Assembly (NCBI RefSeq): GCF_015668195.1
Contig: NZ_JADPFC010000004.1
Coordinates: 1-64,000, forward strand
DNA length: 64,000 bases
Origin: Romboutsia_C sp015668195
GTDB lineage: Bacteria; Bacillota; Clostridia; Peptostreptococcales; Peptostreptococcaceae
Reading direction: 5' to 3'
Shown: positions 53,702 to 62,903 of the stretch, in pieces
Layout: every line of letters starts with the position of its first letter
How positions within the stretch are numbered: the stretch's first letter is position 1
Program-made: the position numbers and the translations under genes
The notes under the pieces: generated by a model
Seen by the model: the letters and a program-made list of their open reading frames with translations, nothing else
The model's database searches: none
What the model was told of the DNA's origin: nothing

Positions 53702-55123
53702 CTAATCCTCCTTAAATCCAACAACTGTTGAAGATTTAGAATTTTTATTTACTTCGCTTATATCTATTCCTAATTCTTTGCTTAATATCATACTTATAGG
53801 TATCATACATCCTGTTCCTTGGCATCCACCCATCATTGCACGAGTTCTTCTTTTTATTCCATCAAGAGTAGTTGCACCTAATGGTCTTTTTATAGCATCT
53901 ATTATTTCACCTTCTGTAACAAACTCACATTTACATATCATCTTTCCATATGATGGGTTTATAGCTATTAATTTATTTTTCTCTTCTATGCTTAACTCTG
54001 ACATTCTAATCATTTTTTCTCTAGTTTCTTTAAAGTTTTCTTTTTCCTTTAAATCAATCATATCTGATAAAATGTCAATTACGTACTCACCAATAGCTGG
54101 TGCTGCTGTTAATCCTGGTGAATCTATTCCTATTACATTTATAAAATTTTTACAATCTTTAGCTTCTTCAATTATAAAATCTTCACCACTTATTTTAGGT
54201 CTTAGTCCGCTAAAAGTATTTAATATTCTATCTACTGGTATATCCTTTATAGTTTTTTTGCTTTTATATAATATTTCATCTATACCTTCTCTTGAAGTTT
54301 CTAAATTATCACTATGTTTAGCATTTGGACCTACTAATAGATTTCCATCTACTGTAGGAGTTACTAATACACCTTTACTTAATTTACTTGGAACTTGGAA
54401 TAAAGTCTTTTCACATAAATTGCCTGAAACTTTATCAAATAAACAGTATTCTCCTTTTACAGGGTCTATTTCATATTTAATTTCACTAACTAAATTATTT
54501 AAATGTGCACCACATAATCCTGATGCATTTATAACTATTTTACTTTCTATTACTTCTTTATTTTCTAAATGTATTTTATATATATTATTTTCTAATTTTA
54601 TATCTACAACAGCTTTTCCTAGTATAAAATCAACTCCATTTTCTACTGCATTTTCAGCAAAAGCTAAAGTCATTTCATATGGGCTTACTATACCTGAAGT
54701 CTTTACATGTAAAGCCCCTAATACATCTTTATTTATATTTTTTTCTATACTTAAGACTTCTTCTTTTTCTAAAATTTCTAATCCCTTAACTCCTATTTCT
54801 TCTCCATTAAACTTTAGTCTTTTTATACTTTCTAATTCTTCTTCATTAAAAGCTAATACTAAAGCTCCATTTCTCTTAAAAGGAAATTGTAATTTATTAG
54901 ATAAATCATCCATCATCTCATTTCCTCTTAGATTTAGCTTAGCTTTTAAAGTTCCTTTTTTCTCATTGTGTCCACCATGAATAATACCACTATTAGCTTT
55001 TGATATTCCTTCAGCTACATCTTTATTTCTATCTATTATAGCTACATCTAAGTCATATTTTGATAGTTCCCTAGCTATAGCGCAACCTACTACTCCTGCC
55101 CCTATTACAGCAATGTCTTTCAT
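53702..55123 (-). CDS. GlpA/LhgO-like FAD dehydrogenase with BFD-type [2Fe-2S] domain
   Basis: A 473-residue protein. The DAO-type FAD domain begins DIAVIGAGVVGCAIARELSKY, with SGIIHGGHNEKKGTLKAKL near residue 45. The C-terminal bacterioferritin-associated-ferredoxin-like domain has cysteines in MICKCEFVTEGEI and GCQGTGCM, a [2Fe-2S] site. Members oxidise glycerol-3-phosphate or 2-hydroxy acids such as 2-hydroxyglutarate; the substrate cannot be decided here. AAGGAGG precedes the start, and the partner gene follows 4 bp after the stop. Confidence 0.85.
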   Translation of the reverse strand: MKDIAVIGAGVVGCAIARELSKYDLDVAIIDRNKDVAEGISKANSGIIHGGHNEKKGTLKAKLNLRGNEMMDDLSNKLQFPFKRNGALVLAFNEEELESIKRLKFNGEEIGVKGLEILEKEEVLSIEKNINKDVLGALHVKTSGIVSPYEMTLAFAENAVENGVDFILGKAVVDIKLENNIYKIHLENKEVIESKIVINASGLCGAHLNNLVSEIKYEIDPVKGEYCLFDKVSGNLCEKTLFQVPSKLSKGVLVTPTVDGNLLVGPNAKHSDNLETSREGIDEILYKSKKTIKDIPVDRILNTFSGLRPKISGEDFIIEEAKDCKNFINVIGIDSPGLTAAPAIGEYVIDILSDMIDLKEKENFKETREKMIRMSELSIEEKNKLIAINPSYGKMICKCEFVTEGEIIDAIKRPLGATTLDGIKRRTRAMMGGCQGTGCMIPISMILSKELGIDISEVNKNSKSSTVVGFKED

Positions 55124-55210
55124 ATTAATTCCTCCTTTGTAAAGAGCATTTTAATTTTTTTATTGTTTAATTTATAACTATATTATATTATTACTATTTC
55201 CATAAGTAAA

Positions 55211-55238
55211 ATTGATAATAATAATGATAACCATCAAT
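55211..55238 (-). promoter_or_regulatory. Candidate Fur-type box upstream of the GlpA-like gene
   Basis: TGATAATAATAATGATAACC lies inside ATTGAT/ATCAAT arms. It matches the classic Fur 19-mer at about 14 positions and sits about 90 bp before the start of an Fe-S flavoprotein gene. AT-rich DNA makes chance matches likely. Confidence 0.3.
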
Positions 55239-55266
55239 ATTTTATATGTATAAAAGTAAAATGAAA

Positions 55267-55314
55267 AGTGTAATCATCTAGTAATTTCTTATTAAATAAT
55301 TACACTTTTTATTT
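55267..55314 (-). terminator. Intrinsic terminator after the PepSY gene
   Basis: AAAAGTGTAAT...ATTACACTTTTT arms immediately beyond the stop at 55314. Confidence 0.7.
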
Positions 55315-55877
55315 TAGTCATTTATCTCTAATTCTCCATACTCTTTATCACTTTTACTTATCATTTCGTGACTAAATTCTTTTACTTCTTTAGTTTTAGC
55401 ATTTACAGTTATTTCATATTTTTCATTACCTTTTACAAGTATTCCTTTATATTCATCTCCATCATGTTCTTTATCTAAATGGATACTTTTTATAGTAGCA
55501 TCAGGAACTTTTTTTAGCATTATATCTTTAGCCTCTTTTTCACTTATTAATTTATCGCTACTGTTGTTTGTTTTATTGTTTGTATTGTTATTTTGAATAA
55601 TTTCTTGCTCATATTCAACTATATCACCAGTTTTGGCATCTACATCGACTTCATAGACTACATTATCTTTAGATACTTTTGAGTTATATTTTGGTGTATC
55701 ATCATTTTCATAAGCTATCTCTACTATATTTCCATTTGGTACTTTTTGTAGAATTATTTCTTGTGCTTGTTCTTGTGATAAAACTGCTTCACTATTTCTC
55801 ATAAGCCAATAACTTAATCCCGCTCCACATATTACAATTACACCTAGCCCTATGGCTACTGATTTATTAAATTTCAT
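55314..55877 (-). CDS. Membrane-anchored protein with two PepSY domains
   Basis: A 187-residue protein. One N-terminal helix (about 7-26, VAIGLGVIVICGAGLSYWLM) anchors it, and the rest is extracytoplasmic. Two PepSY-like units follow: LSQEQAQEIILQKVPNGNIVEI with YEVDVDAKTGDIVEYE, and ISEKEAKDIMLKKVPDATIKSI with YEITVNAKTKEVKEF, joined by an Asn-rich linker. PepSY domains often modulate secreted proteases. The start is unusual: the AGGAGGTG site is 32 nt from the ATG, with a perfect hairpin between. Confidence 0.88.
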   Translation of the reverse strand: MKFNKSVAIGLGVIVICGAGLSYWLMRNSEAVLSQEQAQEIILQKVPNGNIVEIAYENDDTPKYNSKVSKDNVVYEVDVDAKTGDIVEYEQEIIQNNNTNNKTNNSSDKLISEKEAKDIMLKKVPDATIKSIHLDKEHDGDEYKGILVKGNEKYEITVNAKTKEVKEFSHEMISKSDKEYGELEIND

Positions 55878-55883
55878 GATATT

Positions 55884-55907
55884 ACTGTTATAAAAATTTA
55901 TAACAGT
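55884..55907 (-). promoter_or_regulatory. Perfect hairpin between Shine-Dalgarno and start codon of the PepSY gene
   Basis: The 24-nt palindrome has 11-bp arms (ACTGTTATAAA and its complement). The AGGAGGTG site is at 55917-55910 and the ATG at 55877. Folding the hairpin would shorten the spacer from 32 to 8 nt, the usual optimum. No other in-frame start codon lies in between. Confidence 0.75.
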
Positions 55908-56040
55908 TTCACCTCCTCTATGTATTATCAGTATAAATCCTTATTATTAGATATATAACCATTTTTTACATATTCAAACATATTTTTACACATCTAAATC
56001 TACTTATAGAGGATATATTAATTTATAAATTCATTTAATT

Positions 56041-56580
56041 TTATAAATATAGGTCCATCAATATTTCATCATAATACTTCCCATCTATATTCATGCAATT
56101 TTTATGTAATCCAATCTTTTTAAATCCAAATTTTTCATATAGCTTTACTGCATTAATATTTTCATCTCTTACACCTAAATGTATATTCTTTATATTCTCA
56201 TTTTCTCTGGCAAAATCTATAAGTTCACTCATCATTGCACTGCCTACCCCTATGTTCCAATGACTTTTTCTAACAGATATTGCTATACTTACATTATGTT
56301 CTATTCTTTTTCTATTTGGTGCTGATAGTTGACATACACTAACAATAGTGTTATCTATAATTCCAATTATCATTATAGAATTTTCACTAGAGTTTATATT
56401 ACCAATATATTTTGCTTCATCTTGTTCACTCAAATGAAACTCATTTTTACCAAATAATAAATTATCACTTTCTCCACCAACTATATTCAAATACTCTACA
56501 ATATATTTTGCATCATATGGTGATGCTTTTCTTATGGTTAATACTTTATTATTTTTTAGATTTACATTTTTTGTATACAT
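56041..56580 (-). CDS. GNAT-family N-acetyltransferase
   Basis: A 179-residue acetyltransferase. The acetyl-CoA loop lies in RKSHWNIGVGSAMMSELIDFA (motif A, compare Q/RxxGxG/A). NIHLGVRDENINAVKLYEKFGFKKIG is motif B with the typical YEKxGF. The closest general type is RimI/SpeG-like transfer to an amine. The acceptor is unknown. Monocistronic, with GGGGGG upstream of the start. Confidence 0.88.
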   Translation of the reverse strand: MYTKNVNLKNNKVLTIRKASPYDAKYIVEYLNIVGGESDNLLFGKNEFHLSEQDEAKYIGNINSSENSIMIIGIIDNTIVSVCQLSAPNRKRIEHNVSIAISVRKSHWNIGVGSAMMSELIDFARENENIKNIHLGVRDENINAVKLYEKFGFKKIGLHKNCMNIDGKYYDEILMDLYL

Positions 56581-56624
56581 AGTTCTCCCCCCAATAACTT
56601 TATAAAACTTTTATTTCAATGTAT

Positions 56625-56760
56625 TTATATTAGTTTATCTAATTCTTCTACTCTTTCTTTTATGCTACCTGATCTATAATAATCACTTTTTTCTGTCAAT
56701 TTTACTTCTTTTATGTTAAAACCTTTACTTCTATATAATCTCTATACTCTAATTTTAAAT
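56625..56760 (-). pseudogene. Short C-terminal gene remnant of unknown family
   Basis: A coherent frame RLYRSKGFNIKEVKLTEKSD, YYRSGSIKERVEELDKLI ends at 56625. A TAG interrupts it just upstream, and a different frame (NKNLKLEYRDYIE) continues before that. No start or ribosome-binding site. Otherwise 56581-56885 holds nothing I can identify. Confidence 0.35.
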
Positions 56761-56885
56761 TTTTATTTACTCTATCGCAACTTTTATCCTTATTTATTTT
56801 TATAGTTTTTCAATATATAAATAGTGCTATATCCTCTTTATATAATTTAAGATATAGCACTAAAATATTTTTTAAGAAGTATTTG

Positions 56886-57914
56886 TTAGATAGAATATTT
56901 TTTCAAATCTTCAATAAATTTTATAACATTTTCTTTTTGTGTTGCCCAAGATGTAACAAGTCTTATACATGAACTATTTTCATCTATTTCGCTCCATAGA
57001 CTAAATGAATAATTTTCTTCTAATTTTTCTATGATTTCATTTTTAAATATTGGAAATAATTGATTAGATGGTGAATCTACTAAAAATTTATATCCTAATT
57101 CACTAATTTCTTTTTTTAATATATCTGCCATATCATTTTCATGTTTACCTATTTCAAAGAATAAATCATCTGTGAATAACTCTAAAAACTGTATCCCAAG
57201 TAATCTCCCCTTAGCCATCATTGCACCTTTTTGCTTTATATTAAATCTAAACTCATCTTTTAATGAATCCTTATATATAACTAAAGCCTCTCCAAATAAT
57301 GCACCATTTTTAGTACCTCCTATATAAAAGGCATCTGTTAAAGTTGAAATATCACTTAAAGTTAAATCATTTTCTTTAGCACATAATGCAGAACCTAGTC
57401 TCGCACCATCCATATACAATAATAAATTATTTTCTTTACAAACATAACTTAATTCTTCTAGCTCGCTTTTAGTATATATTGTTCCTATTTCTGTTGAATT
57501 AGATATATATACAAGTTTAGGCTTTACCATATGCTCGTCAGTATGTTCTTTAAGAACTGCTAATACATCTTCTTTTTTTAATTTACCATCTGTAGATTCA
57601 ACAGAGATAACCTTATGTCCAGTGGATTCAATTGCTCCTGTTTCATGTACTAATATATGACCAGTGTTAGCTGATATTACTGCTTCATAAGGTCTTAAAA
57701 ATGCAGAAATAGCTGTTAAGTTAGTTTGAGTTCCACCACATATAAAATGTATATCTACATTGTCATTTTCTAACTTTTCTTTTATTAATTCACTTGCTTT
57801 TTCACAATAAGTGTCTTTCCCATATCCTTCACTTTGTTCTAGGTTAGTCTTTACTATTGCCTCAAGTATTTTAGGATGTGCCCCTTCGCTATAATCATTT
57901 TTTAAACTATACAT
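56886..57914 (-). CDS. ltaE: Low-specificity L-threonine aldolase
   Basis: A 342-residue PLP enzyme of the beta-eliminating lyase family. It splits threonine or allo-threonine into glycine and acetaldehyde. Motifs: NDYSEGAHPKILEAI at the N-terminus, GGTQTN (PLP phosphate), ANTGHILVHETGAIE, LYMDGARLG (Asp/Arg) and the Schiff-base Lys in YIGGTKNGALFGEA. Full family length. GGGGG precedes the start. Monocistronic. Confidence 0.92.
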   Translation of the reverse strand: MYSLKNDYSEGAHPKILEAIVKTNLEQSEGYGKDTYCEKASELIKEKLENDNVDIHFICGGTQTNLTAISAFLRPYEAVISANTGHILVHETGAIESTGHKVISVESTDGKLKKEDVLAVLKEHTDEHMVKPKLVYISNSTEIGTIYTKSELEELSYVCKENNLLLYMDGARLGSALCAKENDLTLSDISTLTDAFYIGGTKNGALFGEALVIYKDSLKDEFRFNIKQKGAMMAKGRLLGIQFLELFTDDLFFEIGKHENDMADILKKEISELGYKFLVDSPSNQLFPIFKNEIIEKLEENYSFSLWSEIDENSSCIRLVTSWATQKENVIKFIEDLKKYSI

Positions 57915-58135
57915 ATTAACCCCCTATTTTATGTAAATATTTATATTACTTAATTCTACCATTTATTAAATATTTTTTATATACAGTAAATATATTTAAT
58001 AAAAATTTGTTTCTCTTAAACGATGTGTCAGCAAATCACTTCAAAATACTTTTTTACACTTTCTGATATATTTATGTATCTTCTATATATGAGTTATCAA
58101 CAGTCTTATTCTTAGTACCAAATCCTTGTACATAA

Positions 58136-58182
58136 AAAAATACTCTCTATATCTATTCAAAATTATAGAAAGTACTTTTATT
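58136..58182 (-). terminator. Intrinsic terminator after the FUSC gene
   Basis: AGTACTTTCTATA and the imperfect complement TATAGAGAGTATT, followed on the minus strand by TTTTTTT. It is closely related in sequence to the terminator at 60281-60322. Confidence 0.75.
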
Positions 58183-58184
58183 AT

Positions 58185-60107
58185 TTAAGCTATATTTAAT
58201 TTTTCGATAATTTCACTTTCAAGCATATCTATCTCTTTTTTATCTAAGTAAATTCTATATAAACTTATTATTAATGATTTTTCTAAGTCATTTTTAGAAG
58301 TTTCAAAAATATTTTTATAAATCTTAAATAGTTCTTCTTCATCTAAATTTGGATTTAATTTTTCTAACAGTTTTTTTATTAAAATAGACTTATCTTTAGA
58401 ACTTCCACTTATTAGTATAGTAAAGTTTAGATTTGTAAAAATATCATTTTGCTTACTTAAAAACTCTTCAATACAACTTAACTTCATCTGTTTATTTATA
58501 TAATTAATTCTCATCCAAAAATAATTATTTTTTATTGTTATTGTTTCTATATCCTTCTTACTTATAGTCCCTTGAACTATTGAATCTAGTGTCTCCTTAT
58601 CAAAATCTATATATTTTTTTACAATATTTTTCATATCATTTTTAATTTTATATGGAAATACCATATTCATAGCTAACCAAGCAACTATAGCTGCTATTAA
58701 AACAAATATTACTCTATCCTCTAATAATTTAAATATAACAGCACTTGGTTGAAGCATTTTTACAGCTAATATAGCAGTCATAGTGGTAAATATACATCTT
58801 ATATTATATTTTTTTATAGATAAGGCAAAATATAATGCTATTAAAAACACGACTCCGATTAGTATTGTATTTTTGTCTATCACTCTGTATATTAATTCGA
58901 ATATTATAGCACCTACAACTGTTCCTACAACTCTATCAATAGCCTTTTTACTTCCTTGTTCTGCATATGGAAGCAATATTAAAGCTAATGAAAGTACTAT
59001 CCACTTACCTTCATATATATTAAAATAATCTACTATAAACACAAATGTAGAAATTACTAAAGAAGCCTTTAAGGCTATATTAAATCTTAGAGATGACATA
59101 TTAAAATTATTTTTAAATATATCTATATTTGATTTTAGCTTTCTTTGTAAATTTAATCTCTTTCTTATCTTATCTCCTCTAGATTTATCTTCTATGTATC
59201 TGCAAGTTTCATCTATAGCTAACCTTAAGTTATAGTAGTTATATCTAGCTAAATCACCTTTTATATTTTCTAGTTCTAGTTCATTATAGTATTTTCTAAA
59301 TTTAATTTTAATATCTTCTATATCTTTTTTACCTAAAATATATAAATTTACGTCTTCAAGAATACATTTTAATTTTAGTAATCTATCTTCATATATTTCA
59401 TTTTCCGTTATATAACTTAGAGTAGTATTTATTTTTTTTAATAGTATTACTATTACTTCTAATATATATATATCATCTAATTCTTTACTAGATTTTTCTA
59501 TAACCTCATATATATTGATTTGTATAGTTTTAAGTAATATACTTACTTTTTTATTTTCATCTTTTATATTTTTATTATCTAATAATAAATCTATCTCTTT
59601 TTTTATTAAGTCTATAGCACCTGTAATTTGCTTATCAGTCACTTTATAAAAATTATATTTAGTTATTATATAATATAAAACCATTATCACAAATGATGAA
59701 AATATAAGAGCTAATATCCTTTTAGGCATTTGTGAAATTGTTACTGGATAATAAAGTAAAAGTATATATAACATCATAAATCCAGCAGTTTTTGGCGTTT
59801 TAAGTTCATAACTAAATCTATAATATATCCAAAAGCTTAAAAATAAGCTAACTATATATGCTAAAAAAATATCCAAACTTGCAATATAAGCTGCAACTCC
59901 TATAATTATTTGTATCAAAGATAATATGAGTATTCTTCTTGGAACATTTATTGTGTGATTCTCCCCAAACATGCTAGCTGCTATAGAAACTGTAGCAATT
60001 CCTATTAAAACATTTTCTTTCCCAAATATCATAAATGAAAATATAGCTATTGCAGATATAAGAAATATTTTCATATTTTTTATTTGTTTTTTAATGTCAA
60101 TTTTCAC
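58185..60107 (-). CDS. FUSC-family membrane protein (fusaric/aromatic acid exporter-like)
   Basis: A protein of about 640 residues. Two membrane blocks (about 15-150 and 345-490, five to six helices each) are separated and followed by cytoplasmic helical regions, the FUSC layout. Family-like stretches are GTVVGAIIFELIYRV and AIVAWLAMNMVFPYK. It probably exports aromatic or weak acids. The start may be the GTG at 60107, with AAGAAGG 8 bp upstream; a GTG-ATG pair at 60116-60113 is too close to that site. Confidence 0.8.
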   Translation of the reverse strand: MKIDIKKQIKNMKIFLISAIAIFSFMIFGKENVLIGIATVSIAASMFGENHTINVPRRILILSLIQIIIGVAAYIASLDIFLAYIVSLFLSFWIYYRFSYELKTPKTAGFMMLYILLLYYPVTISQMPKRILALIFSSFVIMVLYYIITKYNFYKVTDKQITGAIDLIKKEIDLLLDNKNIKDENKKVSILLKTIQINIYEVIEKSSKELDDIYILEVIVILLKKINTTLSYITENEIYEDRLLKLKCILEDVNLYILGKKDIEDIKIKFRKYYNELELENIKGDLARYNYYNLRLAIDETCRYIEDKSRGDKIRKRLNLQRKLKSNIDIFKNNFNMSSLRFNIALKASLVISTFVFIVDYFNIYEGKWIVLSLALILLPYAEQGSKKAIDRVVGTVVGAIIFELIYRVIDKNTILIGVVFLIALYFALSIKKYNIRCIFTTMTAILAVKMLQPSAVIFKLLEDRVIFVLIAAIVAWLAMNMVFPYKIKNDMKNIVKKYIDFDKETLDSIVQGTISKKDIETITIKNNYFWMRINYINKQMKLSCIEEFLSKQNDIFTNLNFTILISGSSKDKSILIKKLLEKLNPNLDEEELFKIYKNIFETSKNDLEKSLIISLYRIYLDKKEIDMLESEIIEKLNIA

Positions 60108-60280
60108 TTTCATCACCTTCTTATAGAATTTACGTACTTCTTTAAGTATAAATCAAAAATTTTATTTATAGTATATTTTTAGTTTTTTTTCTAATTTTTA
60201 GATTATTAATTAAATTCCAACTCTATTTATGCAAAAATAAATTCTAATAAGCTTTATAATTAATATAAATCATTTGTATA

Positions 60281-60322
60281 TAAAAAAAGTACTTACTATA
60301 AATTTTATAGAAAGTACTCTCT
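60281..60322 (-). terminator. Intrinsic terminator after the second MATE gene
   Basis: AGTACTTTCTATA pairs with TATAGTAAGTACT with one mismatch, followed by TTTTTTT on the minus strand. Confidence 0.8.
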
Positions 60323-60325
60323 TCT

Positions 60326-61723
60326 TTAATACTGATGACTTAACTCTCCTTTAGTATTATAATCATCATATAATTTCTTTTTTCTTTTCATAACTAAAAA
60401 TACACTAAGCATCAATATTCCCTTAATTATGCTACTTATAGTTATACTCCACCAAACTCCATTAAGTCCAAGTAAACTTGGATTTGATATTAAGTAAGCT
60501 GTTGGTACTCTAAGTCCTGTAAATATAATACTTATTATAGATGGTATTGAAGTTTTACCAAGTCCTTTAAAAGCTCCTGATGTTATTATTTCTATACACA
60601 TAAATAATTGAGAATATCCAAGTATTTTAAGATAAATAGTGCCCTCTTTAATAGCCATTTCTTCTTGTATAAATATAGTAAATACTTGTTTTCCTAAAAA
60701 GACTAATATTAAAGTGTTTATAGCTCCAAGTATTATAGCTAGTATTAATGTTAACTTAAATCCTTTATTAACTCTGTCAAATTTTTTAGCTCCATAATTT
60801 TGCCCAATAAAACTAGATAAAGATGAAGATAGACCTTCTGCTGTCATCCAGGATATAGACTCAATTTGAGACCCTACCTTTTGAACAGCTACTGCTACTG
60901 GTCCAAATGACGCCACAACCACTCCTAGTAACATAGAAAATCCTGTAAACAATCCACTTTGTAGCGCTACTGGAAGTCCCAATTTGTATAGTATTTTATA
61001 ATACGTTATTTCTATATTTCTAAATAATTTTATTTTAAAATATCCATACTCATCTTTTTTTATTCTATATATAAATAAAGATGTAACTACTATTTGTGCT
61101 ATGACAGTTGCAATAGCAGCTCCTGCTACTCCAAGTTGAGGAAAACCAAGCCAACCAAGTATAAGTATTGGGTCTAGTATAATATTTGTTATAAGACCTA
61201 CTGCATTTATTTTAAATGGAGTTTTACTATTACCCATTCCATTAAATATGGCTGTAAATACTGGATTTATAAAGTAAAATACCATTCCTAATGCAATTAT
61301 GTATAAATATATTCTAGACATGCCTATAACTTTTATATCTCCTAATCTAAAAAATTCTATTAATCCTTTATTAAACACTATTAAAAATAAAGTATACAAT
61401 GTTGATAGTATAATGTTTATTTCTATAGCTGATTTTATATAAGATCTCGTTTTATCAATATTTCCTTCACCGATACTTTGTGCAACTTTAACTTCTCCAC
61501 CAATTTTTGATATCATTACAAATGCCATAGCTAACCAAGGAAAAAATCCTGCTGTTCCAACCGCTGCAACTGCACTACTACCAGCTTTACCAACCCATAT
61601 CATATCTATCATGTTATAAGCCATTTGTATAAATGATGTCCCCATTATAGGAAGTGCTAATTTTATTAATTTGTCAAGTATCCTACCATTAGTTAAATCT
61701 ATTCTATTTTCCAACATTTGCAC
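60326..61723 (-). CDS. MATE-family efflux transporter (NorM/DinF-like)
   Basis: A 465-residue, twelve-helix MATE protein. First-helix region: LALPIMGTSFIQMAYNMIDMIWVGKAGSSAVAAVG; second half: GLPVALQSGLFTGF and GLSSSLSSFIGQNYGAKKFD. It is only distantly similar to the MATE protein at 51286. A GTG (61723) or the ATG two codons later could start it. No regulator is adjacent. Substrate unknown. Confidence 0.9.
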   Translation of the reverse strand: MQMLENRIDLTNGRILDKLIKLALPIMGTSFIQMAYNMIDMIWVGKAGSSAVAAVGTAGFFPWLAMAFVMISKIGGEVKVAQSIGEGNIDKTRSYIKSAIEINIILSTLYTLFLIVFNKGLIEFFRLGDIKVIGMSRIYLYIIALGMVFYFINPVFTAIFNGMGNSKTPFKINAVGLITNIILDPILILGWLGFPQLGVAGAAIATVIAQIVVTSLFIYRIKKDEYGYFKIKLFRNIEITYYKILYKLGLPVALQSGLFTGFSMLLGVVVASFGPVAVAVQKVGSQIESISWMTAEGLSSSLSSFIGQNYGAKKFDRVNKGFKLTLILAIILGAINTLILVFLGKQVFTIFIQEEMAIKEGTIYLKILGYSQLFMCIEIITSGAFKGLGKTSIPSIISIIFTGLRVPTAYLISNPSLLGLNGVWWSITISSIIKGILMLSVFLVMKRKKKLYDDYNTKGELSHQY

Positions 61724-61921
61724 CCCGTTTCCTTATTGTTTATTTTGAAATGTCTTCTATAAATATACTTATATCTAAAAAGCATACTCATAAAATTGTA
61801 TCAGAATTTTTTAATTTTTCAATATTTTTATTTCATTTTCAAATAATTTTTATATTGTATAAAATTTTAATTTTTTCTTAAATTTTAATAAAATATTAAG
61901 TTAATAATTTTAATATAATAA

Positions 61922-61950
61922 AAGAGGAGAATAATCTCCTCTTAATTTAA
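61922..61950 (-). terminator. Intrinsic terminator after the EamA gene
   Basis: AAGAGGAGA, loop ATAA, TCTCCTCTT: a perfect 9-bp stem with T-rich flank on the minus strand. Confidence 0.85.
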
Positions 61951-62819
61951 CCAAGTTTATCAAGTTTTTTATTGTATCTAAACATATAAAATGATGCACT
62001 AAATATTATAAAGTATCCAAATACACTAAAATTATCTGGGAATACATTAAATAATACTACACTTATTATTGCAGAAAATATTATATTAGAATAATCAAAT
62101 ATAGATATCTCTTTAGCTGGTGCATATTTGTAAGCCCAAGTTACACCAAATTGACCTACAGTCGCAAATACTCCTGCAAGAAGTAAATACATAAACTGCG
62201 CTAAACTCATTGGCTCATAAGTCATAATCATTATCGGAAATATTACAACTAATGAGAATAAAGAAAAGTAAAATACTACAGTTGCTCCATTTTCTTTTTT
62301 ACCTAATACCCTAAGACAAGTATATGCCGATGCCGCGCATAAAGCACCTGCTACACCCACAAGTGATGGTAACATTTCTAAATCAAATGTTGGCTTTATT
62401 ATAAATAATGCTCCTACAAATGCCACTAATACAGCAGCTATTTGATTAGTTTTTATCTTTTCTTTTAAAAATAACGCAGAAAATATTATAACAAAGAACG
62501 GACTTAACTTATTTAACATATTAGCATCTGATAACACCATTCTATCTATTGCATAATAATTAAATATTATACCAAGTGTCCCAAATGCTGATCTTAAGTT
62601 TAATATTTTTCTATTTTCCTTACTTCCAAAATAACTTTGTTTTGCTTTTGTAACCATTATAAACGCTACTATACAAGAAACTAAGTTTCTAAAAAACGTC
62701 TTTTGAAAAGTTGGTAAGTCTCCTGCTAATTTTATAAAAGCTGACATCATAGCAAATCCAAATGCCGAAACTATTATACATATTATGCCTTTACTTCTAT
62801 TGCTTAACTCTGTCTGCAC
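61947..62819 (-). CDS. EamA/DMT-family transporter
   Basis: A 290-residue, ten-helix drug/metabolite transporter made of two EamA repeats. The first has GIICIIVSAFGFAMMSAFIKLAGDLPTFQKTFFRNLVSC and the second GVAGALCAASAYTCLRVLG. The middle LSDANMLNKLSPFFVIIFSALFLKEKI motif is typical. A GTG start at 62819 sits behind AGGAGG. It probably exports a metabolite; no substrate can be named. Confidence 0.9.
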   Translation of the reverse strand: MQTELSNRSKGIICIIVSAFGFAMMSAFIKLAGDLPTFQKTFFRNLVSCIVAFIMVTKAKQSYFGSKENRKILNLRSAFGTLGIIFNYYAIDRMVLSDANMLNKLSPFFVIIFSALFLKEKIKTNQIAAVLVAFVGALFIIKPTFDLEMLPSLVGVAGALCAASAYTCLRVLGKKENGATVVFYFSLFSLVVIFPIMIMTYEPMSLAQFMYLLLAGVFATVGQFGVTWAYKYAPAKEISIFDYSNIIFSAIISVVLFNVFPDNFSVFGYFIIFSASFYMFRYNKKLDKLG

Positions 62820-62903
62820 AATATACCTCCTATGTAATTCTTATATTTATCTTTTGTATGCAATTATTTATTATATATTAAAAAAAACTATCTAGCTAGC
62901 TTT

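Noticed and set aside
53778..54980. A 400-codon open frame on the plus strand opposite the GlpA-like gene
   Set aside because: It mirrors the codon usage of a clearly real minus-strand gene, has Ser/Phe/Leu-rich composition without motifs and no ribosome-binding site. It is a shadow frame.
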